A stretch of 64,000 bases of DNA from BP-133 sp040756995 (GCA_040756995.1 JBFLYK010000018.1:62001-126000), one strand, 5' to 3'; numbered from the stretch's first letter, positions 35,136 to 44,561 are shown. Program-made: numbers and translations. The notes: a model not told the origin generated them from the sequence alone.

Positions 35136-35472
35136 GGGCGTCGACCCGCTCGACCGCCACTCGCCAGGCCCCGAAGCCCATGACCACCAGACCGAACGAG
35201 GCCACCACGGTCGAATGGACGAAGGTCGCAACCGTAAGCGCCGCCCCGGCCAGGAGGAGGAGCAGGCCGATCCAGCCCGCGGTGGCCCGGAACAGGGCCG
35301 TGCCGAGACCGGCCAGCCGCCGCTTGGGCGGCGGGGGCGGTCCGTCCTGACCGGTGAGCTGGCGGGCGAGCCAGGGATCCCCGATCGATTCCGCCAGCCC
35401 CGCCAGCGCCTCACGCTCCCGGTCGGTCAGCACGATGCCTTCGTCCCTCACGGCGTCCTCCTCGGCGCACAT
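35056..35472 (-). CDS. DUF3040 membrane protein
   Basis: 138 residues. N-terminal LTDREREALAGLAESIGDPWLARQL is the DUF3040 signature (usually LSexEqrlLeeiE), followed by two membrane helices (TAGWIGLLLLLAGAALTVATF; VVASFGLVVMGFGAWRVAVE) and a Pro-rich tail. Actinobacterial family of unknown role. Its 3' end overlaps surE by 80 bp tail to tail. Confidence 0.8.
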   Translation of the reverse strand: MCAEEDAVRDEGIVLTDREREALAGLAESIGDPWLARQLTGQDGPPPPPKRRLAGLGTALFRATAGWIGLLLLLAGAALTVATFVHSTVVASFGLVVMGFGAWRVAVERVDALILRWTGRRTPPGAPPAPPHTPPAAV

Positions 35473-35613
35473 CGTTCCGGACCGTCAACCGGGAGCTACC
35501 CCGACGGCAGGCCCCCGACACTCGATTCGGCAGGAACGGGCCTGGGTTGCAGTGGGCGCCGAGCGGGTAGCGGCTTTTGCGATATCCGTTCTGACACACT
35601 GCGCAGGTGCCCC

Positions 35614-36063
35614 ATGTCGGTGAACGAGATCACGGTCGAGGCGCCACCGCCGGCGGTGTGGGAGGTGCTGGCCGATCCGCCGTCCTACGAGGAGTGGGTG
35701 GTCGGCAACAAGGACGTCCGCGGCCACGACCCCGGCTGGCCCAGTCCTGGCAGCGAGTTCCACCACACCGTCGGGTTCGGGCCGCTGGCGGTGAAGGACA
35801 AGACCGTGTCACTGGAGGCTGCCCAACCCCGACGGCTGGTGATGAACGTCCGGGCCCTCCCCGTCGGCCATGGAGTCGTCACGCTGGAGCTGACCGAGGC
35901 CGGGGCGGGCACGGTCGTGCGGATGGAGGAGCGGCCGGCCGGCGGCCCCATGCGGTTGCTGTGGCCGGCCTTCGACCCGCTGGTCAAGCTGCGCAACGCC
36001 GAGACGCTCCGCCGGTTGAAGCGCCTGGCCGAGAGCCGGCACGAGTCCCGCACCCGCCGCTGA
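35614..36063 (+). CDS. SRPBCC/START-like ligand-binding protein
   Basis: 149 residues. Polyketide-cyclase-2-type helix-grip fold: MSVNEITVEAPPPAVWEVLADPPSYEEWVVGN, HHTVGFGPLAVKDKTVSLEAA, ELTEAGAGTVVRMEERPAGG, C-terminal helix. Likely binds a hydrophobic ligand. It is 10 bp upstream of the CrtI-like oxidoreductase and perhaps helps it with a lipid or carotenoid-like substrate (inference). Confidence 0.85.
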   Translation: MSVNEITVEAPPPAVWEVLADPPSYEEWVVGNKDVRGHDPGWPSPGSEFHHTVGFGPLAVKDKTVSLEAAQPRRLVMNVRALPVGHGVVTLELTEAGAGTVVRMEERPAGGPMRLLWPAFDPLVKLRNAETLRRLKRLAESRHESRTRR

Positions 36064-36073
36064 GGCCGGTGTG

Positions 36074-37708
36074 ATGGCCGGCCCCGAGGCTGACGCCGTC
36101 GTCATCGGAGCCGGGCCCAACGGGCTCGTGGCCGCCAACCTGCTGGCCGACGCCGGCTGGAGCGTGGTGGTCCTGGAGGCGGAGCCCGACCCCGGCGGCG
36201 CCGTCCGCAGCGGCGAGCTGACCGAGCCGGGGTTCGTCCACGACCGCTTCAGCGCCTTCTACCCGCTGGGCGCGGCGTCGCCGGTCATCGGCGGCCTGGG
36301 GCTCGAACGCTACGGCCTGCGGTGGCGGCGCTCGCCGCTGGTTCTCGCCCATCCGCTGCCGGACGGGCGCTGCCCGGTCCTGTCGATGGACCTCGACGAG
36401 ACCTGCGCCTCGCTCGACGCCGCCGACCCGGGCGACGGCGACGGCTGGCGGCGGCTCTACGGCCTGTGGGAGCGGGTCGGCGGGCCGCTGGTCGAGGCGC
36501 TCATGACGCCGTTCCCGCCGGTGCGGGCCGGCGTCCGCATGGCGGCCCGGCTCGGCCCCGCCGGGCTGGCCCGGTTCGGCCGCCTCGCCCTGCTGCCGGT
36601 GCAGCGCCTGGCCGACGAGGAGTTCTCGGGGGACGGGGCGCCGTTGCTCCTGACCGGCGCCGCGCTCCACACCGACCTGGCGCCGGACAGCTCGGCGTCG
36701 AGCCTCTTCGGGTGGCTGCTGTGCGGACTGGGGCAGCAGGTCGGCTTCCCGGTGCCGGAGGGCGGCGCCGGACGGCTCACGGCGGCGCTGGTGGCCCGGC
36801 TGGAGGCCCGGGGCGGGCGGCTGGTGTGCGACACCCGGGTGAGCCGGATCCTGGTCCGGGACGGCCGGGCGGTCGGCGTGGTGACTGCCGGGGGCGACGA
36901 GGTGACGGCCGGGCGGGCCGTGGTGGCCGACGTCGGGGCGCCGGCGCTCTACCGGGACATGGTCGGCCCGGAGCATCTCCCGGGCCGGGTCCTCGACGAC
37001 CTGCGCCGCTTCCAGTACGACAACTCGACGGTCAAGGTCGACTGGGCCCTCGACGGGCCGATCCCCTGGGCGGCCGAGGACGCCCGGCGGGCCGGCACCG
37101 TCCACTTGGCCGACGGCATGGACCACTTCATCGAGGCGTCGTGCGACCTGATGATCGGCCGGATCCCCGCCCGCCCCCACCTGGTGATCGGCCAGATGGC
37201 GGTGGCCGACCCGACGCGGAGCCCGGCGGGGACGGAGACGGCCTGGGCCTACACCCACGTCCCGCAGAAGGTCCGGGGCGACGCCGGCGGGGAGCTCAAG
37301 GGCCTGTGGGACTTCGCCGAGGCCGAGGCCTTCGCCGACCGCATCGAGGCGCAGATCGAGCAGCTCGCCCCGGGGTTCCGGTCACGGATCCGGGGCCGCT
37401 ACGTGGCGACGCCCCCGATCCTGGAGGCGGCCGACGCCAACCTGGTCGGCGGGGCGGTCAACGGCGGCAGCGCCCAGCTGCACCAGCAGCTGATCTTCCG
37501 GCCGATCCCCGGGCTGGCCCGGGCGGAGACCCCGATCCGCGGCCTGTATCTCGGCTCGGCGTCCGCCCATCCCGGCGGCGGGGTCCACGGCGCCTGCGGT
37601 TCCAACGCCGCCCGGGCCGCCCTGGCCTGGGACCGGCTCCAGTCGGCCCGGATCCTGGCCGCCGGCGCGGCCGGTGAGATCGCCCGCCGGGCCCGCCGGG
37701 CCGGCTGA
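36074..37708 (+). CDS. CrtI/phytoene-desaturase-like FAD-dependent oxidoreductase
   Basis: 544 residues. Rossmann FAD motif VVIGAGPNGLVAANLLADAGWSVVVLEAEPDPGGAVRSGEL at the N-terminus, ARLEARGGRLVCDTRVSRILV, and the C-terminal FAD motif GLYLGSASAHPGGGVHGACGSNAARAAL typical of the CrtI/RetSat/PDSR group. Probable desaturase or isomerase acting on a lipophilic substrate. ATG 36074 (GTG 36071 overlaps). Follows the SRPBCC gene closely. Confidence 0.88.
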   Translation: MAGPEADAVVIGAGPNGLVAANLLADAGWSVVVLEAEPDPGGAVRSGELTEPGFVHDRFSAFYPLGAASPVIGGLGLERYGLRWRRSPLVLAHPLPDGRCPVLSMDLDETCASLDAADPGDGDGWRRLYGLWERVGGPLVEALMTPFPPVRAGVRMAARLGPAGLARFGRLALLPVQRLADEEFSGDGAPLLLTGAALHTDLAPDSSASSLFGWLLCGLGQQVGFPVPEGGAGRLTAALVARLEARGGRLVCDTRVSRILVRDGRAVGVVTAGGDEVTAGRAVVADVGAPALYRDMVGPEHLPGRVLDDLRRFQYDNSTVKVDWALDGPIPWAAEDARRAGTVHLADGMDHFIEASCDLMIGRIPARPHLVIGQMAVADPTRSPAGTETAWAYTHVPQKVRGDAGGELKGLWDFAEAEAFADRIEAQIEQLAPGFRSRIRGRYVATPPILEAADANLVGGAVNGGSAQLHQQLIFRPIPGLARAETPIRGLYLGSASAHPGGGVHGACGSNAARAALAWDRLQSARILAAGAAGEIARRARRAG

Positions 37709-37760
37709 GCCACGCTCCGGGGTCGGACATCGCACCGCCCTCGGCACGTATGGTGGGCAC

Positions 37761-39395
37761 GTGTTGGGGATGCGGCGCCGGGGGGCGGGTCGGCCGGGAG
37801 TCGGAGCGGTCGCGCTCGCCCTCCTGATCGGCGGCCTGACCGGATGCTCCCCCGGGGGCGGGACCAGTCTGGCGGCGGGGGAGCGGCTGCCGGACGGGCA
37901 GTGGCGGGGCGGGGCGTTCGTGGTGTCGGCCTCCGAGCCCGAGCACCTCGTGCCGGCCAACGCCACCACCACCCGCGACGGGCAGATCCTCTCCGCCCTC
38001 TTCACCGGCCTGGTGGAGTACGACCTGCGGACGGCGGAGCCCCGCAACGCCATGGCCGAGTCGATCCACTCCGACGACCAGCGGCGGTGGACGATCCGCA
38101 TCAAGCCCGGCTGGACCTTCCACAACGGCGAACCGGTCACCGCCCGCTCGTTCGTCGACGCCTGGAACTTCGCCGCCTACGCCCCGAACGCCAACGGGAA
38201 CTCCACCTACTTCAACAAGGTCGAGGGCTACGCCGCGCTCCAGGCCAACCCGCCGACCGCCGACGAGATGACCGGTTTGCGGGTGGTCGACGACACGACG
38301 TTCACCGTCCAGCTCACCGACAGCTTCAGCCAGTTCCCCGTCCTCCTCGGTTTTCAGGCCTTCTATCCCATGCCGCAGGCGGCCTACCGCGACATCAAGG
38401 CCTACGAGCAGGCCCCGATCGGCAACGGCCCCTTCGAGATGGACGGCCGCTGGCGCCACGACGAGTTCATCCGCCTCCGGCGCTTCGCCGCCTACAAGGG
38501 GACACCGGCGTGGGCCGACGCCGTCGAGTTCCGCATCTACTCCAAGCCGGGCGGCGGCTACGAGGACCTGTTGGCCGGCAACATCGACGTCGCCCACGAC
38601 ATCCCGCCCGAGCAGGTGGCCGCCGCCCAGGCGGAGTTCAAGTCGGGCTTCATCGAGCGGCGCACCTCGGCCTTCTACTACCTCGGGTTCCCCTTGTGGG
38701 ACAAGCGGTTCGCCCGCAAGGAGCTTCGCCAGGCCATCTCGCTGGCCATCGACCGCAAGGCGATCGTGAAGGCCATCTACGACCGGAGCCGCGAGCCGGC
38801 CGCGTCCGTCATCAATCCGGTGGTGCCCGGCTCCCGGCCCGACGCCTGCCGGTACTGTCGCTACGACCCGGCCCGGGCCCGGGAGCTGCTGGCCGCGGCG
38901 GGGGGCTTCGGCGGCCCGCTGCACCTGTGGTTCTCGACCAGTGCCGAGAACCAGCCGGCGATGGAGGCGGTGGCCAACATGCTCCGCACCAACCTCGGGA
39001 TCACCGACATCCGCTTCGAGGTCCTCGACTTCGCCCAGTTCCTGTCGCTGGTGAAGGCCCGCAAGGTCACCGGGCCGTTCTTCTCCAGCTGGCTCATGGA
39101 CTACCCGAGTCCCCACACCTACATCGCACCGCTGTACACCGGCGGAGCGCCGACCAACCGCACCGGCTACGCCAACCCCGAGGTCGACCGGCGCATCGCC
39201 GAAGGGGACCGGGCGCCGTCGATCCCGGCCGGCATCGCCGCCTACCAGGCGGCGGAGGACGTGATCCTCGAGGACATGCCGCTGATCCCGCTGTGGTTCG
39301 GGATGACCCGGGCGGTGCACGGCGACCGGGTGAGCCACGTGGCCATCGACCCGTTCAGCCGCATCCGGGTCCAGGACGTGCAGGTCGTCGGCTAG
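37761..39395 (+). CDS. Peptide ABC importer, substrate-binding lipoprotein (SBP family 5)
   Basis: 544 residues. Lipobox LTGC (Cys about 28) ends the signal peptide (GAVALALLIGGLTGC). SBP_bac_5 features: GGAFVVSASEPEHLVPANATT, YDLRTAEPRNAMAESI, WTIRIKPGWTFHNGEPVTARSFVDAW, RKELRQAISLAIDRKAIVKAIYD, ending as OppA/DppA-like proteins. GTG 37761 or ATG 37770. First gene of the operon A-B-C-D-F running to 43228; a different gene order and unfused ATPases distinguish it from the importer at 4351-10156. Confidence 0.92.
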   Translation: MLGMRRRGAGRPGVGAVALALLIGGLTGCSPGGGTSLAAGERLPDGQWRGGAFVVSASEPEHLVPANATTTRDGQILSALFTGLVEYDLRTAEPRNAMAESIHSDDQRRWTIRIKPGWTFHNGEPVTARSFVDAWNFAAYAPNANGNSTYFNKVEGYAALQANPPTADEMTGLRVVDDTTFTVQLTDSFSQFPVLLGFQAFYPMPQAAYRDIKAYEQAPIGNGPFEMDGRWRHDEFIRLRRFAAYKGTPAWADAVEFRIYSKPGGGYEDLLAGNIDVAHDIPPEQVAAAQAEFKSGFIERRTSAFYYLGFPLWDKRFARKELRQAISLAIDRKAIVKAIYDRSREPAASVINPVVPGSRPDACRYCRYDPARARELLAAAGGFGGPLHLWFSTSAENQPAMEAVANMLRTNLGITDIRFEVLDFAQFLSLVKARKVTGPFFSSWLMDYPSPHTYIAPLYTGGAPTNRTGYANPEVDRRIAEGDRAPSIPAGIAAYQAAEDVILEDMPLIPLWFGMTRAVHGDRVSHVAIDPFSRIRVQDVQVVG

Positions 39396-39398
39396 CGC

Positions 39399-40322
39399 GT
39401 GGCTCGGTACGTCGTTCGGCGCCTGCTGCAGGTCGTGCCGGTCTTCTTCGGGGCGACCTTCCTGATCTTCGCCCTCGTCTACGCCATTCCCGGAGATCCG
39501 ATCGACGCGCTGGCCGGCGAGAAGGTGGTGGAGCCGGCGGTGCGGGACGAGCTGCGGGAGCGCTACCACCTCGACGATCCGCTGCTCGTCCGGTACGGCA
39601 AGTACGTGGGCGGCCTGGCCACCGGCGACTTCGGGACCAACTTCCGGGGCCGGCCGGTCAGCGAGATCATGAAGCAGCGTTTCCCGGTCACGATCCGGCT
39701 GGCCCTGCTGGCCTTCGCCTTCGAGGCGGTGCTGGGCCTCATCGCCGGGGTGGTGGCCGGCCTGCGCCGCCGGTCGCTCCTCGACACCCTCGTGCTCGTG
39801 TCGACGACGGTGGTGGTGGCGATCCCCGTCTTCGTCCTCGGCTACTGCGCCCAGAAACTGCTGGCGGTGGAGCTCGGCTGGTTCCCGGTGGTGGGCATCC
39901 GGGAGGGATGGCGGAGCTACTTCCTCCCGGCGGTCGTGCTGGGCTCGCTGTCGCTGTGCTACGTGGCCCGCCTGGCCCGGGCCAGTCTCATCGAGGCGAT
40001 GCGGGCCGACTACGTGCGCACCGCCCGGGCCAAGGGGCTGCCCGAGCGGCGCGTCGTCGGGGTGCACGCCCTGCGGAACTCGTTGATCCCGGTGGTCACG
40101 TTCCTCGGTGTCGACCTGGGCTCGCTGCTGTCGGGCGCGATCGTGACCGAGGGGATCTTCAATCTCCCGGGGATCGGCCAGGCGACGTTCTCCGCCATCC
40201 AGACGCAGGAGTACGCCACGGTGGTGGGGATCGTGACCGCGTTGGTGCTGATCTTCGTCCTGGCCAACCTGCTGGTGGACATCCTCTATGCCGTGCTCGA
40301 CCCCCGGATCAGGTACCGCTGA
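39399..40322 (+). CDS. Peptide ABC importer permease, DppB type
   Basis: 307 residues, six helices. Seen: ARYVVRRLLQVVPVFFGATFLIFALVYAIPGDPIDAL, YGKYVGGLATGDFGTNFRGRPVSEIM, the EAA loop DYVRTARAKGLPERRVVGVHALRNSLIP, and end DILYAVLDPRIRYR. GTG start 3 bp after the binding-protein stop; its stop overlaps the next ATG (TGATG). Confidence 0.94.
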   Translation: MARYVVRRLLQVVPVFFGATFLIFALVYAIPGDPIDALAGEKVVEPAVRDELRERYHLDDPLLVRYGKYVGGLATGDFGTNFRGRPVSEIMKQRFPVTIRLALLAFAFEAVLGLIAGVVAGLRRRSLLDTLVLVSTTVVVAIPVFVLGYCAQKLLAVELGWFPVVGIREGWRSYFLPAVVLGSLSLCYVARLARASLIEAMRADYVRTARAKGLPERRVVGVHALRNSLIPVVTFLGVDLGSLLSGAIVTEGIFNLPGIGQATFSAIQTQEYATVVGIVTALVLIFVLANLLVDILYAVLDPRIRYR

Positions 40323-41218
40323 TGTCGGCGATGCAGGCGCCACCGCCCGATTCGGTGTCCGATGCTCCCGTTCGGGAGGCCGGGCTGTGGTCGGACGCCT
40401 GGCGCCAGCTGCGCCGCAACCCGCTGTTCATCGGCTCGGCCGTCCTCATCGCCGTCTTCACGGTGATGGCCATCGTGCCCGGTCTGTTCACCCGGGCCGA
40501 TCCCCGGGCCTGCGACCTGTCGAACAGCCTGCTGCGGCCGAGCCGGGGCCACTGGTTCGGCTTCGACCTCCAGGGCTGCGACTACTTCGCCAAGGTCATC
40601 CACGGCGCCCGGGTGTCGATGACGATCGGGATCGCCACCGTGGCCGGCACGGCGCTGGTGGCGGTGGTCCTCGGCACGCTGGCCGGGTTCTACGGCGGTG
40701 TCGTCGACACGCTGATCGCCCGGGTGACCGATGTGTGGTTCGCCCTGCCGACGCTGCTCGGGGCGGTCGTCGTGCTGTCGGTGCTGGGCGGGAAGGGCCT
40801 CCCGCAGCTGACGTTCGTGCTGGTCATCTTCGGCTGGCCGACGATGACCCGGCTGATGCGCTCGGCGGTGCTGACCGTGCGCGACATGGAGTACGTCACC
40901 GCGGCGCGGGCGCTCGGCGCCGGCGACCTCCGCCTCATGTGGCGCCACATCCTGCCCAACGCGCTGGCGCCGGTCATCGTCTACGGCGCCATCCGGGTGG
41001 GGATCGTGATCGCCGCCGAGGCCACGCTCTCGTTCCTGGGCCTCGGATTGCAGCTGCCGGCCATCTCCTGGGGGCTGATGATCGCCACGGCGCAACCCCG
41101 GCTGCTCTCCGCGCCGCACCTGCTCCTGTTTCCCGGGCTGTTTCTCAGCCTCACCGTCCTGGCCTTCGTCCTCCTCGGCGACGCCCTGCGCGACGCCTTC
41201 GACCCCCGGCTTCGATGA
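40322..41218 (+). CDS. Peptide ABC importer permease, DppC type
   Basis: 298 residues. N-terminal OppC_N segment (LRRNPLFIGSAVLIAVFTVMAIVPGLF), DLQGCDYFAKVIHGARVSMTIGI, the EAA loop YVTAARALGAGDLRLMWRHILPNALAP, and the ending GDALRDAFDPRLR. ATG at 40322 is coupled to the preceding stop, and its own stop overlaps the DppD-type start (ATGA). Confidence 0.94.
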   Translation: MSAMQAPPPDSVSDAPVREAGLWSDAWRQLRRNPLFIGSAVLIAVFTVMAIVPGLFTRADPRACDLSNSLLRPSRGHWFGFDLQGCDYFAKVIHGARVSMTIGIATVAGTALVAVVLGTLAGFYGGVVDTLIARVTDVWFALPTLLGAVVVLSVLGGKGLPQLTFVLVIFGWPTMTRLMRSAVLTVRDMEYVTAARALGAGDLRLMWRHILPNALAPVIVYGAIRVGIVIAAEATLSFLGLGLQLPAISWGLMIATAQPRLLSAPHLLLFPGLFLSLTVLAFVLLGDALRDAFDPRLR

Positions 41219-42240
41219 CGACGACGGCGACGACGACGGGCGTCGAGGCGCCGGTGCTGTCCGTGCGGGACCTCACGGTCGAGTTTCCGATGGCCGACGG
41301 GGTCGTCTCGGCCGTCAACGGCGTCGGCTTCGACCTCGCCGCCGGGGAGACCCTGGCCATCCTCGGCGAGTCGGGGTCGGGGAAGAGCGTCACCGCCCAG
41401 GCGGTCATGGGCCTCATCGAACGGCCGGGCCGGGTGGTGGCCGGTTCGGTGCTCTTCGGCGGCGCCGACCTCCTGGCCGCCTCGGCCGAGGAGCGGCGCC
41501 GGGTGCGGGGCAGCGGCCTGGCCATGGTGTTCCAGGATCCGTTGTCGTCGCTCAACCCGGTGTGGTCGGTGGGGTTCCAGATCGGCGAACTGTTCCGCGT
41601 GCACCGGGGGCTGCCCCGGCGGGAGGCCCGCCGGCGGGCCGTGGAGCTCCTGGAGCGGGTGCGCATCCCGGCCGCCGCCTCCCGGGTGGGGGAGTACCCC
41701 CACCAGTTCTCGGGTGGGATGCGCCAGCGGGTGATGATCGCCATGGCCCTGGCGCTCGATCCCAAGGTCCTGATCGCCGACGAGCCGACGACGGCGCTGG
41801 ACGTGACCGTGCAGGCCCAGATCCTCGAACTGCTCGACGACCTCCGGGCCGAGACCGGCATGGGCCTGCTGCTGATCACCCACGACCTCGGCGTGGTGGC
41901 CGAGACCGCCGACCGCGTGGCGGTGATGTACGCCGGCCGGGTGGTCGAGACGGGCCCGACCGACGCGGTGCTGTCGTCACCGGCGCACCCGTACACCGAA
42001 GGGCTGCTGGCCTCGGTGCCCCGGGGCCAGTCCGGCCGGGACCAACGCCTCCGGCCGATCGCCGGGGCTCCGCCGTCCCTGGCCCGCATTCCGGCCGGCT
42101 GTCCGTTCAACCCGCGCTGTCCCTATGTCGTCGAGCGCTGCCGGGTGGAACGCCCGCCGCTGGCGCAAGTCGAGCGCCCGGCCGGCGCCAGCCGGGCCGC
42201 CGCCTGCTGGCGGTCCGAGGAGGTCGGCCGTGGTGGCTGA
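41215..42240 (+). CDS. Peptide ABC importer ATPase, DppD type
   Basis: 341 residues. Walker A GESGSGKSVTAQ, Q-loop MVFQDPLSSLNPVW, signature SGGMRQRVMIAMAL, Walker B LIADEPTTALDVT, H-loop LITHDLGVVAE, and the oligopeptide-transporter C-terminal motif GCPFNPRCPYV. Poly-Thr N-terminus (MTTTATTT). Overlaps both neighbours. Confidence 0.94.
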   Translation: MTTTATTTGVEAPVLSVRDLTVEFPMADGVVSAVNGVGFDLAAGETLAILGESGSGKSVTAQAVMGLIERPGRVVAGSVLFGGADLLAASAEERRRVRGSGLAMVFQDPLSSLNPVWSVGFQIGELFRVHRGLPRREARRRAVELLERVRIPAAASRVGEYPHQFSGGMRQRVMIAMALALDPKVLIADEPTTALDVTVQAQILELLDDLRAETGMGLLLITHDLGVVAETADRVAVMYAGRVVETGPTDAVLSSPAHPYTEGLLASVPRGQSGRDQRLRPIAGAPPSLARIPAGCPFNPRCPYVVERCRVERPPLAQVERPAGASRAAACWRSEEVGRGG

Positions 42241-43228
42241 TCCGATCTCGTCGATGACCCCGATCCTCCAGGCCGTCGGCCTCACCAAGGAGTTCCCGCT
42301 CACCGGCGGATCGGTGCTGCGGCGGGCGGTCGGCGCCGTGCGGGCCGTCGAGGGCGTCTCGTTCCAGGTCTCCCGGGGCGAGACCCTGGGACTGGTGGGG
42401 GAGTCGGGCTGCGGCAAGTCGACGCTGGCCCGGCTGCTGCTCCGGCTCGAACAGCCGACGGCCGGGCAGGCGCTGTTCGCCGGCGAGGACATCTTCGCCC
42501 TCGACAAGCGGCGCCTCCGCTCGCTGCGGCGACGGATCCAGATCGTGTTCCAGGACCCGTTCGCGTCGTTGAACCCCCGCATGACGGTCGGCGACACGGT
42601 GGCCGAAGCGTGGCACATCCATCCCGACGCCGCGCCGGCGGGCGGCGCCCGCCGGGGAGTCGAGGAGCTCTTCGAACGGGTCGGCCTCGAACCGGTTCAT
42701 GCCAACCGTTACCCCCACCAGTTCTCCGGCGGGCAACGCCAGCGGGTCGGCATCGCCCGGGCGCTGGCGCTGCAGCCCGACGTCCTCGTCCTCGACGAAC
42801 CGGTGTCGGCCCTCGACGTGTCGGTCCAGGCGCAGGTGGTCAACCTGCTGGCCGACCTCCAGACCGAGCTCGGCCTGGCCTACCTCTTCATCGCCCATGA
42901 CCTGTCGGTCGTGCGCCACATCTCCCACCGGGTGGCGGTCATGTACCTCGGCCGGATCGTGGAGATGGGGCCGGCGGCGGATGTCTACGAGCGGCCGCAG
43001 CATCCCTACACGCAGGCCCTGCTATCCGCCGCCCCGGTGGCCGAGCCCGGGCGGCGCCGGCGCCGCATCGTGCTGGCCGGCGATCCGCCGAGTCCGGCCG
43101 ACCCGCCGTCGGGGTGCCGGTTCCGCACCCGCTGCTGGAAGGCGCAGGACATCTGCGCCGCCGAACCCGGGCCCGAGCTGGTCGACCGCGGCGCCGGACA
43201 CCCCGTCGCCTGCCACTTTCCGGGCTGA
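42230..43228 (+). CDS. Peptide ABC importer ATPase, DppF type
   Basis: 332 residues. Walker A GESGCGKSTLARL, IVFQDPFASLNPRM, signature SGGQRQRVGIARAL, VLVLDEPVSALDVS, LFIAHDLSVVRHISHRVAVMYLGRIVE, C-terminal GCRFRTRCWKAQ. GTG 42230 has GAGGAGG 6 nt upstream; it overlaps the DppD end by 11 bp. Last gene of the second peptide importer. Confidence 0.94.
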   Translation: MVADPISSMTPILQAVGLTKEFPLTGGSVLRRAVGAVRAVEGVSFQVSRGETLGLVGESGCGKSTLARLLLRLEQPTAGQALFAGEDIFALDKRRLRSLRRRIQIVFQDPFASLNPRMTVGDTVAEAWHIHPDAAPAGGARRGVEELFERVGLEPVHANRYPHQFSGGQRQRVGIARALALQPDVLVLDEPVSALDVSVQAQVVNLLADLQTELGLAYLFIAHDLSVVRHISHRVAVMYLGRIVEMGPAADVYERPQHPYTQALLSAAPVAEPGRRRRRIVLAGDPPSPADPPSGCRFRTRCWKAQDICAAEPGPELVDRGAGHPVACHFPG

Positions 43229-43255
43229 CTTCGGAAGCGCAGTACGTTTCGGGGC

Positions 43256-44284
43256 ATGAAGCTCGGACTCGGCATGGGTTACTGGTCCGCCGGCCCGCCC
43301 CCCGGCACGCTCGACATGCTGCTCGAAGCGGAACGCCTCGGCTACGACTCGGTGTGGACGGCCGAGGCCTACGGCTCCGACGCCCTCACCCCGCTGGCCT
43401 GGTACGGCTCGCACACGAGCCGCATCAAGCTCGGGACGGGCATCTGCCAGATGCCGGCCCGGACACCCACGGCGCTGGGTATGGCGGCCATGACGCTCGA
43501 CCACCTGTCGGAAGGGCGCTTGCTGCTCGGCGTCGGTGCCTCCGGGCCGCAGGTGGTGGAGGGGTGGTACGGCCAGCCGTATCCGAAGCCGCTGGCCCGC
43601 AGCCGGGAGTACATCGACATCCTGCGCCGGACGATCGCCCGGGAGGAGCCCGTGGCCTTCTCCGGCGATCACTACTCGCTGCCCTACCCGGGCGGGACCG
43701 GCCTCGGCAAGGCGCTCCGGTCGACGATCCATCCCCGTCGCCCGGAGATCCCGATCTACCTCGGCGCCGAAGGGCCGAAGAACATCTCGCTGGCGGCCGA
43801 GATCGCCGACGGCTGGGTGGCGATGCTCTACTCCCCGAAGGACGACGCCTGGTACCGGGAGCGCCTGGCCGAGGGCTTCGCCAAACGGGCGCCCGAGCGG
43901 TCGCCGGCCGACCAGTTCGAAGTGGTCTGCCTCACACCGGCCGTCATCAATCCCGACGTGGAGGCGGCGGCCGACATGATCCGCCCCTATCTCGCCCTCT
44001 ACGCCGGCGGCATGGGGGCCCGGGGGGCCAACTTCCACTTCGAGGCCATCGCCCGGGCCGGCTTCGAAGCCGAGGCCACCAAGATCCAGGAGCTGTACCT
44101 GGCGGGCAACAAGAAGGACGCCATCGCCGCCGTCCCGACCGCGATGGTCGAGGCCATGGCGCTCATCGGCCCGCCGGAGAAGGTCCGCGACGACCTCGAA
44201 GCGTGGAAGGCCGGCGTGGTCACCACGCTCCTGGTCAACGGCCCGCCCCCGCTGCTGCGGGCGCTGGCCGAGATCGTGCTGTAG
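43256..44284 (+). CDS. LLM-class F420-dependent oxidoreductase
   Basis: 342 residues, luciferase-like TIM barrel: KLGLGMGYWSAGPPPGTLDMLLEAERLGYDSVWTAEAYGSDALTPLAWYGSHT, IKLGTGICQMPARTPTALGMAAMTLDHLSEGRLLLGVGASGPQVVEGWYGQPY, IPIYLGAEGPKNISLAAEIADGW. The length and GTGI-QMPARTP motif fit the TIGR03559-type F420 subfamily. It was probably cotranscribed with the alpha/beta-hydrolase that is now a 36-codon stub 42 bp downstream. Confidence 0.92.
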   Translation: MKLGLGMGYWSAGPPPGTLDMLLEAERLGYDSVWTAEAYGSDALTPLAWYGSHTSRIKLGTGICQMPARTPTALGMAAMTLDHLSEGRLLLGVGASGPQVVEGWYGQPYPKPLARSREYIDILRRTIAREEPVAFSGDHYSLPYPGGTGLGKALRSTIHPRRPEIPIYLGAEGPKNISLAAEIADGWVAMLYSPKDDAWYRERLAEGFAKRAPERSPADQFEVVCLTPAVINPDVEAAADMIRPYLALYAGGMGARGANFHFEAIARAGFEAEATKIQELYLAGNKKDAIAAVPTAMVEAMALIGPPEKVRDDLEAWKAGVVTTLLVNGPPPLLRALAEIVL

Positions 44285-44326
44285 GACCAACGGAGCAACA
44301 GAGGTCGACAAGGAAGGGAGCGCGTC

Positions 44327-44437
44327 GTGGAGAAGCACTTCGCCTCGGTGTTCGACCGGCACATGGCCTACCTCGACACGGCGCCCGGCGGTCACCCGTC
44401 GGCACGCACCATCCTGCTCCTGCACGGCAACCCGTAA
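44327..44437 (+). pseudogene. Truncated alpha/beta-hydrolase (haloalkane-dehalogenase-like) N-terminus
   Basis: GTG 44327, preceded by AAGGGAG, encodes 36 residues ending in ILLLHGNP followed by TAA. ILLLHGNP is the oxyanion-hole strand of alpha/beta-hydrolases (normally HGNPTSSYLWRN), so the remaining ~250 residues have been lost. The sequence right after it (AAAACAAATTTGCAG) is AT-rich and unlike its surroundings. This marks a recombination junction where the accessory segment begins. Confidence 0.8.
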
Positions 44438-44539
44438 AACAAATTTGCAGTCTCTGGTCGTCTCCCTCCTCTTGACCGGACATTCGGCCCACCTGGCTGG
44501 GCGCAGGCGGTGGCCTCTCGTCCAGGGAGAAGCATCGTG

Positions 44540-44561
44540 ATAGCATCGAGTGTGATGCTAT
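44540..44561. promoter_or_regulatory. Operator palindrome of the VapBC pair
   Basis: ATAGCATC (44540-44547), 6-bp spacer, GATGCTAT (44554-44561): perfect 8-bp arms ending 9 bp before the antitoxin ATG. Position and form fit autorepression by a ribbon-helix-helix antitoxin. A third AGCATC half-site lies at 44531-44536. Confidence 0.7.

Noticed and set aside
37844..41218. 1124-residue plus-strand frame spanning the binding protein and permeases
   Set aside because: Only its last 298 codons (from 40322) are the real DppC-type gene; the upstream part is an out-of-frame shadow of the two preceding genes.
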